Assembly: GCF_003573695.1 (NCBI RefSeq)
Contig: NC_039363.1
Coordinates: 159,738,406-159,802,405 of the forward strand
DNA from: Papaver somniferum
Taxonomy: Eukaryota; Streptophyta; Magnoliopsida; Ranunculales; Papaveraceae
Length of the DNA: 64,000 nucleotides
Reading direction: 5' to 3'
Shown: piece after piece, positions 1-10,578 of the stretch
Layout of the letters: every line of letters starts with the position of its first letter
How positions within the stretch are numbered: the stretch's first letter is position 1
The notes under the pieces: model-generated
Database searches by the model: none
The model's input: the letters and a program-made list of their open reading frames with translations, nothing else
Told to the model about the DNA's origin: nothing
Program-made: the position numbers and the translations under genes

Positions 1-814
1 CATGAAGAGGATTTGGTATGCTTTACAAAATTCAAGCTTGGAAATATCTTTGATGGTCTTGGTCAAGGATTTGATTCTCTTACAAGGATTTTCTATGCCA
101 ATATTCATGATGTTGATTACAACAAGATGGAATTCAAATCCATGATTGTTAGAGAAAGGTTCCTTGTTGATAGAGAATTAATTTCAAGGATTACCAAAAT
201 CCCGTTGGGGAATGTACGGCTACCTAGACCATGTGATGAACGTCCATCTTGTGATGATATCTAGGTTGAGATTTGTGGCAAGAAGGTCTTCAAAAGTCAA
301 GGAAAGTTCCCTACTAATGATCTTAGTATTGCTTTGATGGCTTTTGGAAAACTTGGTATCCCCAATCTTTGTCCCTCCACAATTGAAAATTCTTGGTGGA
401 GTCACGAGTTTGCGAATTGGTCAATTTCCTTGATTCGGGTATTTCAAGTCTCGATATTTGTGGTTTCATTATCTTTCAAATGATTTCGATGACTTCACCC
501 GTCAAAATGTTGGGTTACCCTTGCTTTATTAGTCAAATTTGTCGTGATCGTGGGTGTGATTTGGCAACTCTCTTGGGGTCCCCAAACCGGTTCGTCCGTG
601 TACCTTTAGGCGCATAAGGGAAAATGCTTGCAAGCGACAAAGAATTGCTTCTCTTGATTTGAGTGACCCTACTACCATAAGCCTTCTTCAAAAAATTCAT
701 AAAGGTGTGTGTAAGGTTGATTTAAGAGTAAAGTCTGTTCAAGAACAATTGTCCTTGGTTGCAACAAAGTTTACCGAGCTCAAGGAAGATTTGAACGCAA
801 TTCAAGCATCTTAG
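1..814 (+). pseudogene. Broken plant-transposon-domain (PTPD) ORF, Sirevirus-like element
   Basis: The translation matches, block by block, the 3' ORF of the minus-strand element at 41476-42453. Shared blocks are GNIFDGL, SLTRIFYANI, ELISRITKIP, FGKLGIPNLCPS, SLDICGFII and QKIHKGVCKVD. Plant retrotransposon ORFs with the pattern 'FY.N..D....F...V..R...I..I..IP' carry the putative plant transposon protein domain; its function is unknown. The frame is broken by a TAG at 262-264, by a frame change near 415 and by another near 617. The coding match ends at the TAG at 812-814, after a short helical tail. The 5' end lies outside the window. It sits directly upstream of a 1.7-kb 3' noncoding region and an LTR, so it is the last ORF of the element. 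It is a non-functional copy. Confidence 0.75.
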
Positions 815-1339
815 AGTATTTATGATGAGGAAGAAGATGAGTAATTCGTGTTTTAATTGTTGCCTAGTATGTCTTCTTTTTGGTTTAGTTGGAAGAATAA
901 CTAGTGCCTTGAATAGCAATGATTGTGACTACACATAGCTATTATTTTTCATCTTCTTGTTTCTTTAGGTTTATTGGTTTAAATTCTAATTTTTTTTGGA
1001 GGATGATGGTTTGTAGTATTTAATCTTTATGATTTGTTATATTGCAATTTGTTATGGGGTATTGGTGTTTACGTCCGTGAACTATGTTGTCCCATATTTT
1101 GTCAAAAGTAAAGTCGTTCATGATCAATATTCATGTATTGATTTAAGGATGAATAGACTTTTGACATATAAAAAAGTTAAGCCTATATTGTCAATTCTTT
1201 GATGGAAGATAGGTTAAAATCTTTTGTGTTCAAGGATTATGTCTATTAAATATCGTTATGCAAATAGTGATGGAAGATATAATGAATCCTTGTGTATTCC
1301 ACAGTATTAATCTTCACTGATCCATATTTTATGTAATAC

Positions 1340-1830
1340 TGTGAGGCTCCGTAATGTGTCTTATGTTGAGCACGATACAACCAAGTTGATTAATTTTTGA
1401 TTAGCTTTGTTGGTTGTTCCGTAAGGTACTTTATGTTGAGCATTCTAGAACTAAATTAATCATCTTGTTTGGATATTTAGTTATTGCTCCATAAGTCTTT
1501 TTATGTTGAGCAAAACAAATGACAATTAATTTGATTACTTTTGTAATTAGTTTGGCTGTGTATTCCAATTAGATTAATTATGGTTCTCTTGTAATTAATC
1601 TAGTTGAGTATTTTCATACTCCGTAAGATTCCTCTTATGTTGAGTATATGAACGACTATCCTATTCATTTTCCAATGGTTATGTTAGTCGTATGCTCCGT
1701 TAGTTCTCTTATGTAGAGCATAATCAATTAAGTTGATCACTTTTGTGTTTAATTTGATTGCGTATTCAGATTAAATTAATCATGGGTTTACTTGTGATTA
1801 ATTTTATTGAGTTTTTGTATATAGAAAATC
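1340..1830 (+). repeat. Degenerate tandem repeat around 'gctccgtaag...ttatgttgagca'
   Basis: The phrase 'ctccgtaag' followed by 'cttatgttgagca' recurs near 1347, 1418, 1486, 1619 and 1694, each time followed by an 'aattaatc' or 'gattaat' stretch. Units are about 70-130 bp and diverged. Other copies of the family, for example near 23700 and 36305, show only one such unit, so the array expanded in this copy. Confidence 0.65.
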
Positions 1831-2152
1831 ATTCTCATGGTTTTTGGTGTCCAATAAAAATCCTTCTTTTCTTTTGAAATTAAGGTCGCTCTAGTTGTTC
1901 CCTTGGGAATGACATCAAATGGGGAAAAGTTCTTTTGAACTTGTGCTTAATGGTCATATCTTGAGGGGTGTGCGTATGTGGAATTTTAAAGGGTTATCTT
2001 GTATCTTTAAACTCCTTGATGAATGCTATTAGCTTCGGCTATATGATTGCATCTAAAATAGATGGTATGTATTTTTTTTCTTTTAATCATGAAATGTCTC
2101 TTACGGAAATTTCATTATGATCCCGTTCTTGTACCTTTGCCAATTTTATTGA

Positions 2153-2572
2153 CAAAAAGGGAGAGAATTAATATGTAGTTAACATTATAAATACATATGG
2201 TTTTCGGATCATTGTGTAAGGGGGAGTGGTTTCCATGTGATATGGAGTATTGACTAAGGGGGAGTGATACATATCACTGTAGTATTATTGTTGAAGTTGT
2301 GATACAATTGAACTTTGACACTGTGTAATAATACTATGACACTGTATAACAATGGTCGAGACCGATGCTTTCTCATTGTTATAGCTACGGATCTTTAACA
2401 ACGGTGATGCTAAACTTACAACCTTTGGGATCATTGGTACTTGGAAGTGACCAAGATTTCGAGGAATGTTGAAGTTTAGACATGTGGAATAAGAGCTACT
2501 AAAGTTTCTTTATCTTTTTTATATTCCATATGTATTGATAGTTTTGTCACTAAAATTGACAAAGGGGGAGAT
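2153..2572 (+). other. Multiple polypurine tracts before the 3' LTR
   Basis: Four purine tracts of the form 'aagggggag' lie at about 2153-2166, 2217-2226, 2255-2264 and 2561-2572; the last abuts the LTR start TGTTAG. One tract primes plus-strand DNA synthesis in LTR elements. Repeated tracts upstream of the 3' LTR are a known Sirevirus trait. The same series occurs at 7851-7926, 24124-24235 and 36730-37145. Confidence 0.7.
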
Positions 2573-4966
2573 TGTTAGAGCATTGCTCGGTCGAAATCGC
2601 ATGAGTTGCTATCTTAAGCATGTTTGTCAATGTTAGTGATCAAAACTATAATTCTTGATTTCTAGTCTACTATAGCTAAGTCTCGAACTAGGATAGAAAG
2701 TGTAGTTGAGCTCAAGGACTTCATGGCGATTCATCATACAATAAGAAGAACTACTTAAGGAATCGGTGGAACTTCTCGACAAAAAGGTATGTGAAGACTT
2801 GAACTTATCTGTCACTCAAAAGTCTATCTACTATATCTCCTACTTCTTGAGACAAAAAGTCGTATGCTATATATAGACTTGGATTATACACATTGGTATT
2901 TCGATCCGAGTATACCTCGCCTATCTATATCTCGAAATATGTGTTGGTAAGTGTTTCGCTTCGACCATGTTTATCTTTACCAATTGACGTAAGTCATGAT
3001 ATGTTTCAATCACTTTGAAAATTGCTTTGACGAGAAATGGTGTAGCAACTGTATAACGTCCTCTAAGAATGTTTCAATGGTTGGGATGAGAGTTTAGATT
3101 ACATAACCAATGATGGACATAAGTATTGTTGTGGAAACAAATATGTGCATAAGTCCTATCCCTTGAACCAAAGTTTGCGAACTTTGTTGATCAAGAGAAA
3201 CCGAAAGAATGGCTTGTTGCCAAGTCCGCGAACTGCCGAACTTCTCATCCCGAGAAATTCTGCTGGAGTTGACAAACTAGCTGCGTCCGCGAACCGGTGG
3301 AAAGTCTTTGCCGAGATTTTCTGTTGGAGTTTGTAAACTCTGCCCGGTTGCTTAAGTCCGCGAACCTAGTGTGAAAACTTAAGAAGGTTATATATATGAA
3401 TATGATTTCTGAACTTAAACTTATAAAGACTAAGGAATGCAATTTGCAAACCGTGGCTATAAAGTTCATGAACCGATTCGAGTGAATCAAATCATCTTTG
3501 CTTCAATTGTGTCTTGTGTAGTACATAAGATTTCCTTGCAATTGAACAACCCTTTTACTAGTTCATTTGAGTCATTTAAACTAGTTATGGTGAAGAAGAA
3601 TATGGTTGGTAAGAAATGCTCATATGGCTAACCTTTTGGTTAACTATTGTTGAACCAACAATGTACACGTTTGGGTACGGTTAACAAACCTACAAGCGTG
3701 TATTTCATTTGTGTATAACAATCTAAGTTTTCGATCTAACGGTTGAGAAATATTAGCTTGAACCTAAATAAGGTTTTCATCTAACGGTGGATATTGTTTG
3801 CTTTGTGACCAACGCGAAACCCTGATTTGAAAGACTATATAAGGGGACATCTAGCAACTCTGCAAAACTAATCCCCACACTTCACATGTGATATTAGTTT
3901 GCGTGCTAGAGTCGTTTCTCCTTAACCTTTGGTTTTCTTCTTCTAAAACCAGGTTAACGACTTAAAGACTTCATTGGGATTGTGAAGCCAGACCGATATT
4001 ACTTTTATCGTAGTTGTGTGATCTGATCTTGCATCTTCTATCGTATGAGTACAATTAGTTTGATTGGCTTGAGATTAATATCTCCGATATGCAAGATATA
4101 AAAAGTAGTCACAAACATCTTCGTCTCATTGTTTGTGATTCCACAACATCTTGTTTCGCTACCATACGATTAAGATTGTTGTGAGGTGATTGATAACTCT
4201 AGGCTGTTCTTCGGGAATATAAGACCGGACACCTTGATTATTATCAAAAGACGGAACAAAAACTTTAGGTTTTTTTGTGGAAGACCGATTGATCCTTTGA
4301 TGGACTTGTCTGTGTGAGACATATTTGTTTATTGTTAAAGCATGCGATTTTGGGTCGTAGCAACTCTTAGTTGTGGGTGAGATCAGCTAAGGGAATCAAG
4401 TGCGCAATATCCTGCTGGGATCAGAGGCCTAGGGAGTACAATTGTACTGGATCAGTGGGAGGCTGATTGGGGTTCAAATACAGTCCAGCCCGAAGTTAGC
4501 TTGGAGTAGGCTAGTGTCTGTAGCGGCTTAATACAGTGTGTGTTCAATCTGGATTAGGTCCCGGGATTTTTCTGCATTGGCGGTTTCCTCGTTAACAAAA
4601 TTTCTGGTGTCTGTGTTATTTCAGTTTCCGCATTATATTATTTTATCTTTATAATTGAAATAATACAGGTTGTGCGTTAGATCATCAATTAGAGTAATCC
4701 AACCTTTGGTTGTTGATTGTCATTGATTGATCCTTGGATATTGGTCTTTGGTACCATCCAAGTTATTCCTTGTGTTTGATTAAAGACTCGTTGATTTATA
4801 TTAGCTTGAGTACATCAAAACAAGAGAGAGATATTAACTCCTTGAGATAGTTTGACCTAGATTGAGTCTGACTGTCTAATTGATTCTCTAGAAAGTATTT
4901 CGGAGTTACTCCATACAGATTGCTAAGCGAAATATTGGGTGGTGTTGTTAGACCCCCGCTTTTTCA
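2573..4966 (+). repeat. 3' LTR (2.4 kb) of Sirevirus-like element
   Basis: It starts TGTTAGAGCATTGCTCGG directly after the purine tract and ends CCCCGCTTTTTCA. It aligns along its length with the LTRs at 18524, 24538 and 37146. A TATA box is at 3836-3842. The U3 part carries 'GCGAAC' motifs where the other LTRs carry 'GCGTAC'. At 4967 the sequence switches to a minus-strand gag of a relative, so the element is inserted in that copy. Confidence 0.88.
3836..3842 (+). promoter_or_regulatory. LTR TATA box
   Basis: TATATAA in the context 'gaaagactatataagg'. The same context is kept in every LTR of this family (19748, 25764, 39994, complement at 44753), which supports a core promoter. Confidence 0.6.
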
Positions 4967-5902
4967 GGATCCTTTTGAAATTTCCTTGACCAAATCATGT
5001 TAAAGCTACTATTACAGGTTCGAAAATTAGAAGAGAAAATTGAACTGATTTTCCTAGAAGATTTCACAGGGTGAGTCCTAAAACCGATTAGTTTAGACAT
5101 ATGAATATCAGTTACACCTTTGAGAATCAAGTTTAAGGTGTGTTGGAGTCGACCAATATGATTATCATCCAACCTTAATTTGCATTTCTGTCGAATATGA
5201 CCTTTCATGTCACAATAGAGACATACTTTCTGATCACCAGAGTGATTAGATTGAGAAGGTTTAACACAATCGTTAGAAGTTTTCTTCCTTCGTGAGATGC
5301 AGTAGTTCCTTGATTAGAGGAAGTTATAAGCACTTCTTTGGCAATAGGAAGGGTTTGCATTTTACCTACTGAAACTGGTTTCATTAGAGAAACATAATTA
5401 CAGGTAGTCACATTTTCTAACATCTCAGTTTTGTCAGAGGCAGTTGGTATAGTGGACTCATCAGAACAAACCTTGCATTGAATAGAGGATTTACTCAATA
5501 GAGGTTTGATTTCTAAGGCATTTTCCTTGAGTTTAGCCTTGAGTAAAGTTCTTGATAAACATACTTAGGCATTCTCTTCACGAAGAGTCCTTAATTGAGA
5601 GTCACGATCAATAACCATACCAATAAGCATATTGACTTTGTGTTTCAGCATATTTAATTCAGTGGCCTAAATTATAACATGTCTTAGAATTACTGCACTT
5701 TCTTTAGATGCTTCCCTTTCTACTTCAGAGTCCAACTCGTCTGTAAGATAATAAGGATAACACTTATCAGTATTTGCTGATTCATGGGAACATGACATTC
5801 ATCTATAATTGAGACAAATGAATCATTCTCTCTGATAGGTTCCATATGAACAACACTTTTATTTATGGTAATGCGTTTGTCAGAGATATCACTTCTGTCC
5901 AT
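4967..5902 (-). pseudogene. gag: gag fragment with intact zinc knuckle, Sirevirus-like subfamily b
   Basis: Read on the minus strand from the PBS side, the first open stretch (5902-5720) begins MDRSDISD, an acidic gag-type start. Further open stretches follow in shifted frames. A retroviral-type zinc knuckle C-X2-C-X4-H-X4-C is encoded at 5182-5223 (residues CLYCDMKGHIRQKC), with all four ligands kept. Gag binds element RNA and forms the virus-like particle. Several stops and frame changes break the gene. It is cut at 4967 by the plus-strand LTR, so the 3' part is absent from this place. No pol follows. Confidence 0.7.
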
Positions 5903-5953
5903 ATAGTCATATTGCTACAAACACATACTTATGAGGTCTTAGCGTGTTTGCCC

Positions 5954-5967
5954 GCTCTCATACCAAT
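5954..5967 (-). other. Primer-binding site, initiator-Met tRNA type
   Basis: Minus strand reads TTGGTATGAGAGC just inside the LTR end. It differs by one base from the usual TTGGTATCAGAGC, which is complementary to the 3' end of plant initiator-Met tRNA and primes minus-strand DNA synthesis. Confidence 0.75.
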
Positions 5968-7672
5968 TGAAAACGCGGGGGTATAACAACCACACCCAAT
6001 ATTTCGTTCGAAAATCGGTATGAACTAAACTCCAATATAATTCTGAGAGCACCAACTTAAAAGTGAGACTCAATCAAGAAAGATATCAAAGAGCTTTATC
6101 TCTTTCTCAATACAATCAGTAAATCAACTAGATAGAAATCCGTGAAACTGATTGTTATGAGAATAACTCGGATGGTACCAAAGACCAATGCCCGAGTGCC
6201 AATCAAGTCATATCCAACAAAAAAGGTCGGATTAATCAACTATGATTGAACTACCCACAACCTGTGATATTTCAACTATATAAACAAATATAATGCGGAA
6301 AAGAAATAACACAGACACCATAAATTTTGTTAACGAGGAAACCGCAAATGCAGAAAAACCTCAGGACCTAGTCCAGATTTGAACACCACACTGCATTAAG
6401 CCTCTACAGACTCTAGCCTACTACAAGTTACTTCGGAATGGAATGTAGTTGAGCCCTAACCAAGTCTCACACCGATTAAGATACAGTTGCGTTCCTTACG
6501 CCTCTTGAATACCAACAAGACTCTGCGCACTTGATTCCCTTAGCTGATCTCACCTACAACTAAGAGTTGCTACGACCCAAAGTCGAATCTTATAAACAAA
6601 TATGTCTCCCACAGATAAGTATATTCTGGTTTTTGTTTTCTTCTTAAGATAAAGATCAAGGTGTACAGGAAAATCAACTAATAATACGGTCTTATACTCG
6701 CGAAGAGCAGCTTAGAAATATTAGTCACCTCACAATAACCTAACTGATGAACAAAAGAAGTTATTGCGGAATCACAAGAGTCTAAGACGAAGAACTGTTG
6801 TGATTGCTTTTTATATCTTACCTATCGGAGATAAATCTCGAGAAAATCTTAAAGAATATTAAACTCAACATGATAGAAAAAGTAAGATAGGAATATGCAA
6901 CTACAAAGAAACTAGTTGGATCTGGATTCACAAATCCTAAATAAAGTCTTCAAGTCGTTAACCTAATAATGGTTTTGGAAAACTTAGGTTAATGGAGAAT
7001 CGACTCTAGTTTGCAACTAAGACACACGATAGTGTCGGGATTAGGTTTTCCAGATGCTAGAGTTCTCCCTTATATAGTCTTTCAAATCAGGGTTGCTTAC
7101 AATCAAAGCTAAGTTGGCTTAGTAGCAAAGCAAATGATATTCACCGTTAGATGAACTCCTGATTTAAGATTCAAGCTAGGTATGCTTAGAAAATAAGCAA
7201 TCAATATTCATCGTTATATGGTATTAGCTTGATACACACAAATGAAATATACTTATATTTATATGTGGATGAACCGTACCTAAACGTGTATAACTGTTGG
7301 CTCAATAATAGTTAACCGAAGTTAGCCACATGAACACTTATAGTTTATCCATATTCATATAACACTTCTAGATTAAACATGATGATCAATCAATCATGAT
7401 AGAATCAATTGAAACTAACTGTGTTTCAAGAGAGTTGTTCAAATGTTCATCATCTCATATAAATATATATGAACTGTTTGAAACATATTCGATTTGGTTT
7501 ATAGTTGTACACAATACTTATACAAGAACCAAGTCATGAACATAATGCCACGGTTTGCAAAACAAGTTCGCATACCTTATTTATTAAAGTCCAGGGAAAA
7601 CTGAGTTCACAAACGAACTTAAGTTCATGAATATGAATTGTCATACTTACCAATTTTAGAACCTAACCACAT
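5968..7672 (-). repeat. Truncated 5' LTR, Sirevirus-like subfamily b
   Basis: On the minus strand it ends CCCCGCGTTTTCA next to the PBS, as other LTRs of the family do. It carries the complement of the TATA context near 7070 ('ccttatatagtctttcaaatcaggg'). The match is lost near 7672, so the outer part of U3 (about 0.7 kb) is missing. It resembles the plus-strand LTR fragment at 47215-48640 more than the LTRs of the main element (shared 'actattattgagccaacagt'), which defines a subfamily. Confidence 0.75.
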
Positions 7673-8098
7673 GGACTTTATGGGGAGAGCGGTTGTGGAA
7701 ATTGAAGGGGTTAACTTGTATCTTAATAAACACCTTGATCAATGTGAAATCATCGAAAGAAAGTTGATATGTTTCTTTTTAGTCATGAATTATCTTTTGT
7801 GAATTCATTATGATACCATAGTTTTCGTACCTTTGCCAATTTATATTGACAAAAAGGGGGAGAATTATTTAGTAGTTCACACTACATACATATGGTTTAC
7901 GGAACATTATGTAAGGGGGAGTGGATTCCATTATAAGATGGAAGTATTGACTAAGGGCGAGTGATACGTATCACCGTAGTATTATTTCAAAGTTGTGACG
8001 CAATTGGACTTTGATTCCATATAATAATATTATGACATTGGATAACAATTATTGAGAACTTTCATTTTCATATTGTTATTGCTACGAATATTCAACAA
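7673..8098 (+). mobile_element. Fragment of 3' internal region, Sirevirus-like
   Basis: It aligns with 1960-2400 and 23930-24360: 'gcggttgtggaa', 'cctttgccaatttatattgac', then the purine tracts 'aaaaagggggag' at 7851-7862 and 'taagggggag' at 7912. No coding potential. It is truncated on both sides: at 7672 by a reverse-oriented LTR and at 8098 by the gypsy-type LTR. Confidence 0.7.
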
Positions 8099-8299
8099 CA
8101 AGAAATGGACGTTCCAGATTCAATTCGGTCACAAGGTGAAGGAGAAGAGTTGATCTTAGGGAGGGAAGCGGAGAAGGTGTTTGAGATCAGAGTGTTGAAT
8201 TATGAAGGTGTGGCTGTTTATGACTTGTGTATCATAAAATGGTTTCTGGCTACTTGTGTTGATAACACTCGTGTCCTGTTTTGAAATAGGTTGAAAACC

Positions 8300-8307
8300 T
8301 ATTTATA
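8300..8307 (-). promoter_or_regulatory. LTR TATA box (3' LTR copy)
   Basis: TATAAATA on the minus strand in the context 'acttgTATAAATAggt'. The same context is at 15191-15198 and on the plus strand at 57974-57981. Confidence 0.6.
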
Positions 8308-8680
8308 CAAGTCATGTTCGAACACCCTCTGATCTCGTAGTAAGTGGAGATGATTTAGCAGTGGAAGAGTGGAGTTGTGTAAAAGTGGTGATCACCACGT
8401 TTCCATTATGGGGGGAAACTGATTACGCTTTCACCCACTATCTCATTGTTGTTAACCATACGTTCTTCCTGACACGTTCTCGTAATGGGCGCGTTGCACG
8501 CCGCACGCTGTAAACCGCCAGACCAATACCCCAGTGAGTATCCCCCAGTTTGTGACATGTTTGATGTCTCGAGTGAATGGTTCAAGTCACGTGACTTGAC
8601 GCTAAAATCAGCATATAGTGCTTTTAGGTTAAACAATAAATTATTTGTGACACCTATATTTATAAAGCATTGCTTATAAT

Positions 8681-8744
8681 CGATGTATATAAAGCATCGC
8701 TTTCGAATAAGTAGCTGAAAGTAATCGATGTGTTAGAAGCATCG
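8681..8744. repeat. Paired CGATG/CATCG short hairpins
   Basis: Two successive modules, 8681-8699 and 8726-8744, each have CGATG and CATCG arms around a 9-base loop. A weaker third CATCG-like arm precedes them. The other LTR has the same pair near 15572-15636. Confidence 0.5.
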
Positions 8745-8869
8745 CTGTTTTTGAGCTCGATCGAATTAGTCATGGATTGAGCGTCTTAGAAGCAGCACGA
8801 CCGGCCATCTTAGGGTAATCGTTCGAGGACCATAGGGTCTAATTATCACTTGGTCGATCACTCCCTGTG

Positions 8870-9900
8870 GAGGAGGGATGGCCGGTGTTCACAATGCTAC
8901 TTTGCTAGTTTTCTAAAAATAAATCTACACCATCCGACTAGGCTGGCGAAGTTGGATGGACCAGATGATTTGCGGCAATTGATGGACGCCGTTGTATTAT
9001 ATGCAAGTAGCGTTACTAGTTTCCTTTGGACGATCATTTGGGATCCTCATGGTCTAGTCATTTCTTGGTCGATCACTCTTCATGAAAGAGGAGTGGATAT
9101 TGATCATGACAATATCTCGTGGGTCATCTGAAATCAAATCTTAGCCGGTCGACTTGGCTGGTAAAGTTGGACGGCGAACACAATTTGCGGCAATTGTGAA
9201 CTGTTGTTGATTTAATTTTAGGGTTTAGGGGGCCACGCGGCCAACTCCCTTTTGAGCGAGCGATTCGAGGCGCTACGTGCGGGTTTGAGTAGGTCGATCA
9301 ACCATTTATAAAGGTGGATTGCCAGCGAGCATGCCGACATCCCCTGGGTCACCTAAAATTAAATCTAAGCCACTCAATTCGTCTAGCGAAGTTGTATGGT
9401 CGTGATCGATTTGCGGCAGTTGTTCAATGCCGTAAAGTAATTTTTAGGGTTTTCAATGCAGCGCGTTCACCCTATTTTAGGCGAACGATTTGATGCATTC
9501 TGGTTTTGCTATGAGCAAGTTGATCGACCACGAGTGGAGTTGGTTCGCTGGTGAACGCGTTGGCATCTCCTTAATCATTTGAAATGCAATTTAATCTTTC
9601 CAACTAGGCTGGAGAAGTTGGACGGACACAACTTATTTGTGGCAGTTGTATAACGCCGCTTATTGAATTTAGGGTTTTAAAGGTTGCGCGATTACCCTTC
9701 TTTGGGCGTGTGATTCAACGCGTTTATGGTTTGCAGTAGGCAGGTCGATCGACCAAGAATGTAGTTTGGTCGTTGGTGATCACGCTAGTACCCTTTCGAT
9801 CATTCGAGGGAAGATCTAAACCGTCCAACTAGGTTGGCGAAGTTGGACGGGTGTGATGCATTTGAGACCGCCTTGGTCAATCTCAGCTCGTTTGACCTCT
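8870..9900 (-). repeat. ~225-bp tandem array in LTR U3 (about five units)
   Basis: The phrase 'aggctggcgaagttggacgg' recurs at about 8941, 9156, 9381, 9607 and 9832, giving spacings of 215, 225, 226 and 225 bp. Each unit also repeats a 'ttagggttt' block and a 'ggtcgatcgacca' block. The array is richer in CpG than the flanks. The other LTR has the same array at 15750-16790. Confidence 0.8.
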
Positions 9901-10414
9901 TCTTAGACATCGCGATCACCCATGTTAGGGTTGATCGTTCGAAGTGCTATGGATGTATTAGATGAAAACTGTTCGGCTAGGGAGTTAGTGGACCCGCCGG
10001 TGGTCATCGCCTAATTCCGTTAGGAGCAGGCTAGGTTGATTGAATTGCGCAACCAAATCGTGCGGCCGTGATTATTTTTGAGACTGATATTAATAGTCTA
10101 GATTTTCCTTAAGGAATTTAAGCATGTTCGATCGATCTCTCTTAAAAGCGCGTCGATACAAAATTCTCTTTGTTTAGAGAGTGATGCAGCCTGTGTGAGT
10201 ATTTCCATGCAGATCTGAATACTGGCACTTCGGGAGATTCATGCTACTCTGCTGAAAGTGAACACTTAATCGTCATGTCATGTAAATAATGAGAGTTCCG
10301 CTGGGAACATAGCATATACAAATACTAGGAAAGTCATGCATTAGTTGGTAATGCTGGTAAAAATAGAATTCACAGAATATTTGGGATTGCTAATACGCGC
10401 ACCATTGTGAGTGA

Positions 10415-10420
<6 letters not shown>

Positions 10421-10446
<26 letters not shown>
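10421..10446. repeat. (TA)n microsatellite
   Basis: A run of about 13 TA dinucleotides. The matching place in the other LTR (near 17311) has only 'catacattta', so the run grew after the two LTRs separated. Confidence 0.85.
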
Positions 10447-10447
<1 letters not shown>

Positions 10448-10578
10448 TGAATTGCTCAATGAGCGAGGAGGGTTTTTTGCACTCGTCACTCTTCAAATGT
10501 ATTTACCCCTTGCAGGGTGACAGAGCATTAAATACTGGTTTTACAATTATAGCCTTGAACTAAAAACCACCATCAACA

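Larger units (their letters stand above)
815..2572 (+). other. 3' noncoding region of Sirevirus-like element
   Basis: No ORF of note. The stretch aligns by eye with 23162-24537 and 35759-37145, the same place in other copies of the family, and with the complement of 17549-18523. It carries a short tandem repeat array (1340-1830) and four purine tracts near the 3' end. The last tract touches the 3' LTR at 2573. Long 3' noncoding regions with repeated polypurine tracts are typical of Sireviruses (Ty1/copia). Confidence 0.75.
8099..10578 (-). repeat. 3' LTR of the gag-only gypsy-type element (outer end truncated)
   Basis: It aligns with 14990-17455. The start TGTTGATGG on the minus strand is at 10578, next to a purine tract. 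The outer end stops at 8099 and lacks the last ~140 bp seen at 14849-14990. TATA box complement at 8300-8307, tandem array at 8870-9900 and a (TA)n run at 10421-10446. Confidence 0.85.

Noticed and set aside
8406..8679. ORFs on both strands repeated at 15297-15570
   Set aside because: They lie within the gypsy-type LTRs near the TATA box. Their conservation is due to LTR duplication, and the overlapping opposite-strand frame argues for chance.
8870..9900. CRISPR-like regular repeat
   Set aside because: The units are 225 bp, diverged, without short unique spacers, and lie in an LTR of a plant retroelement.
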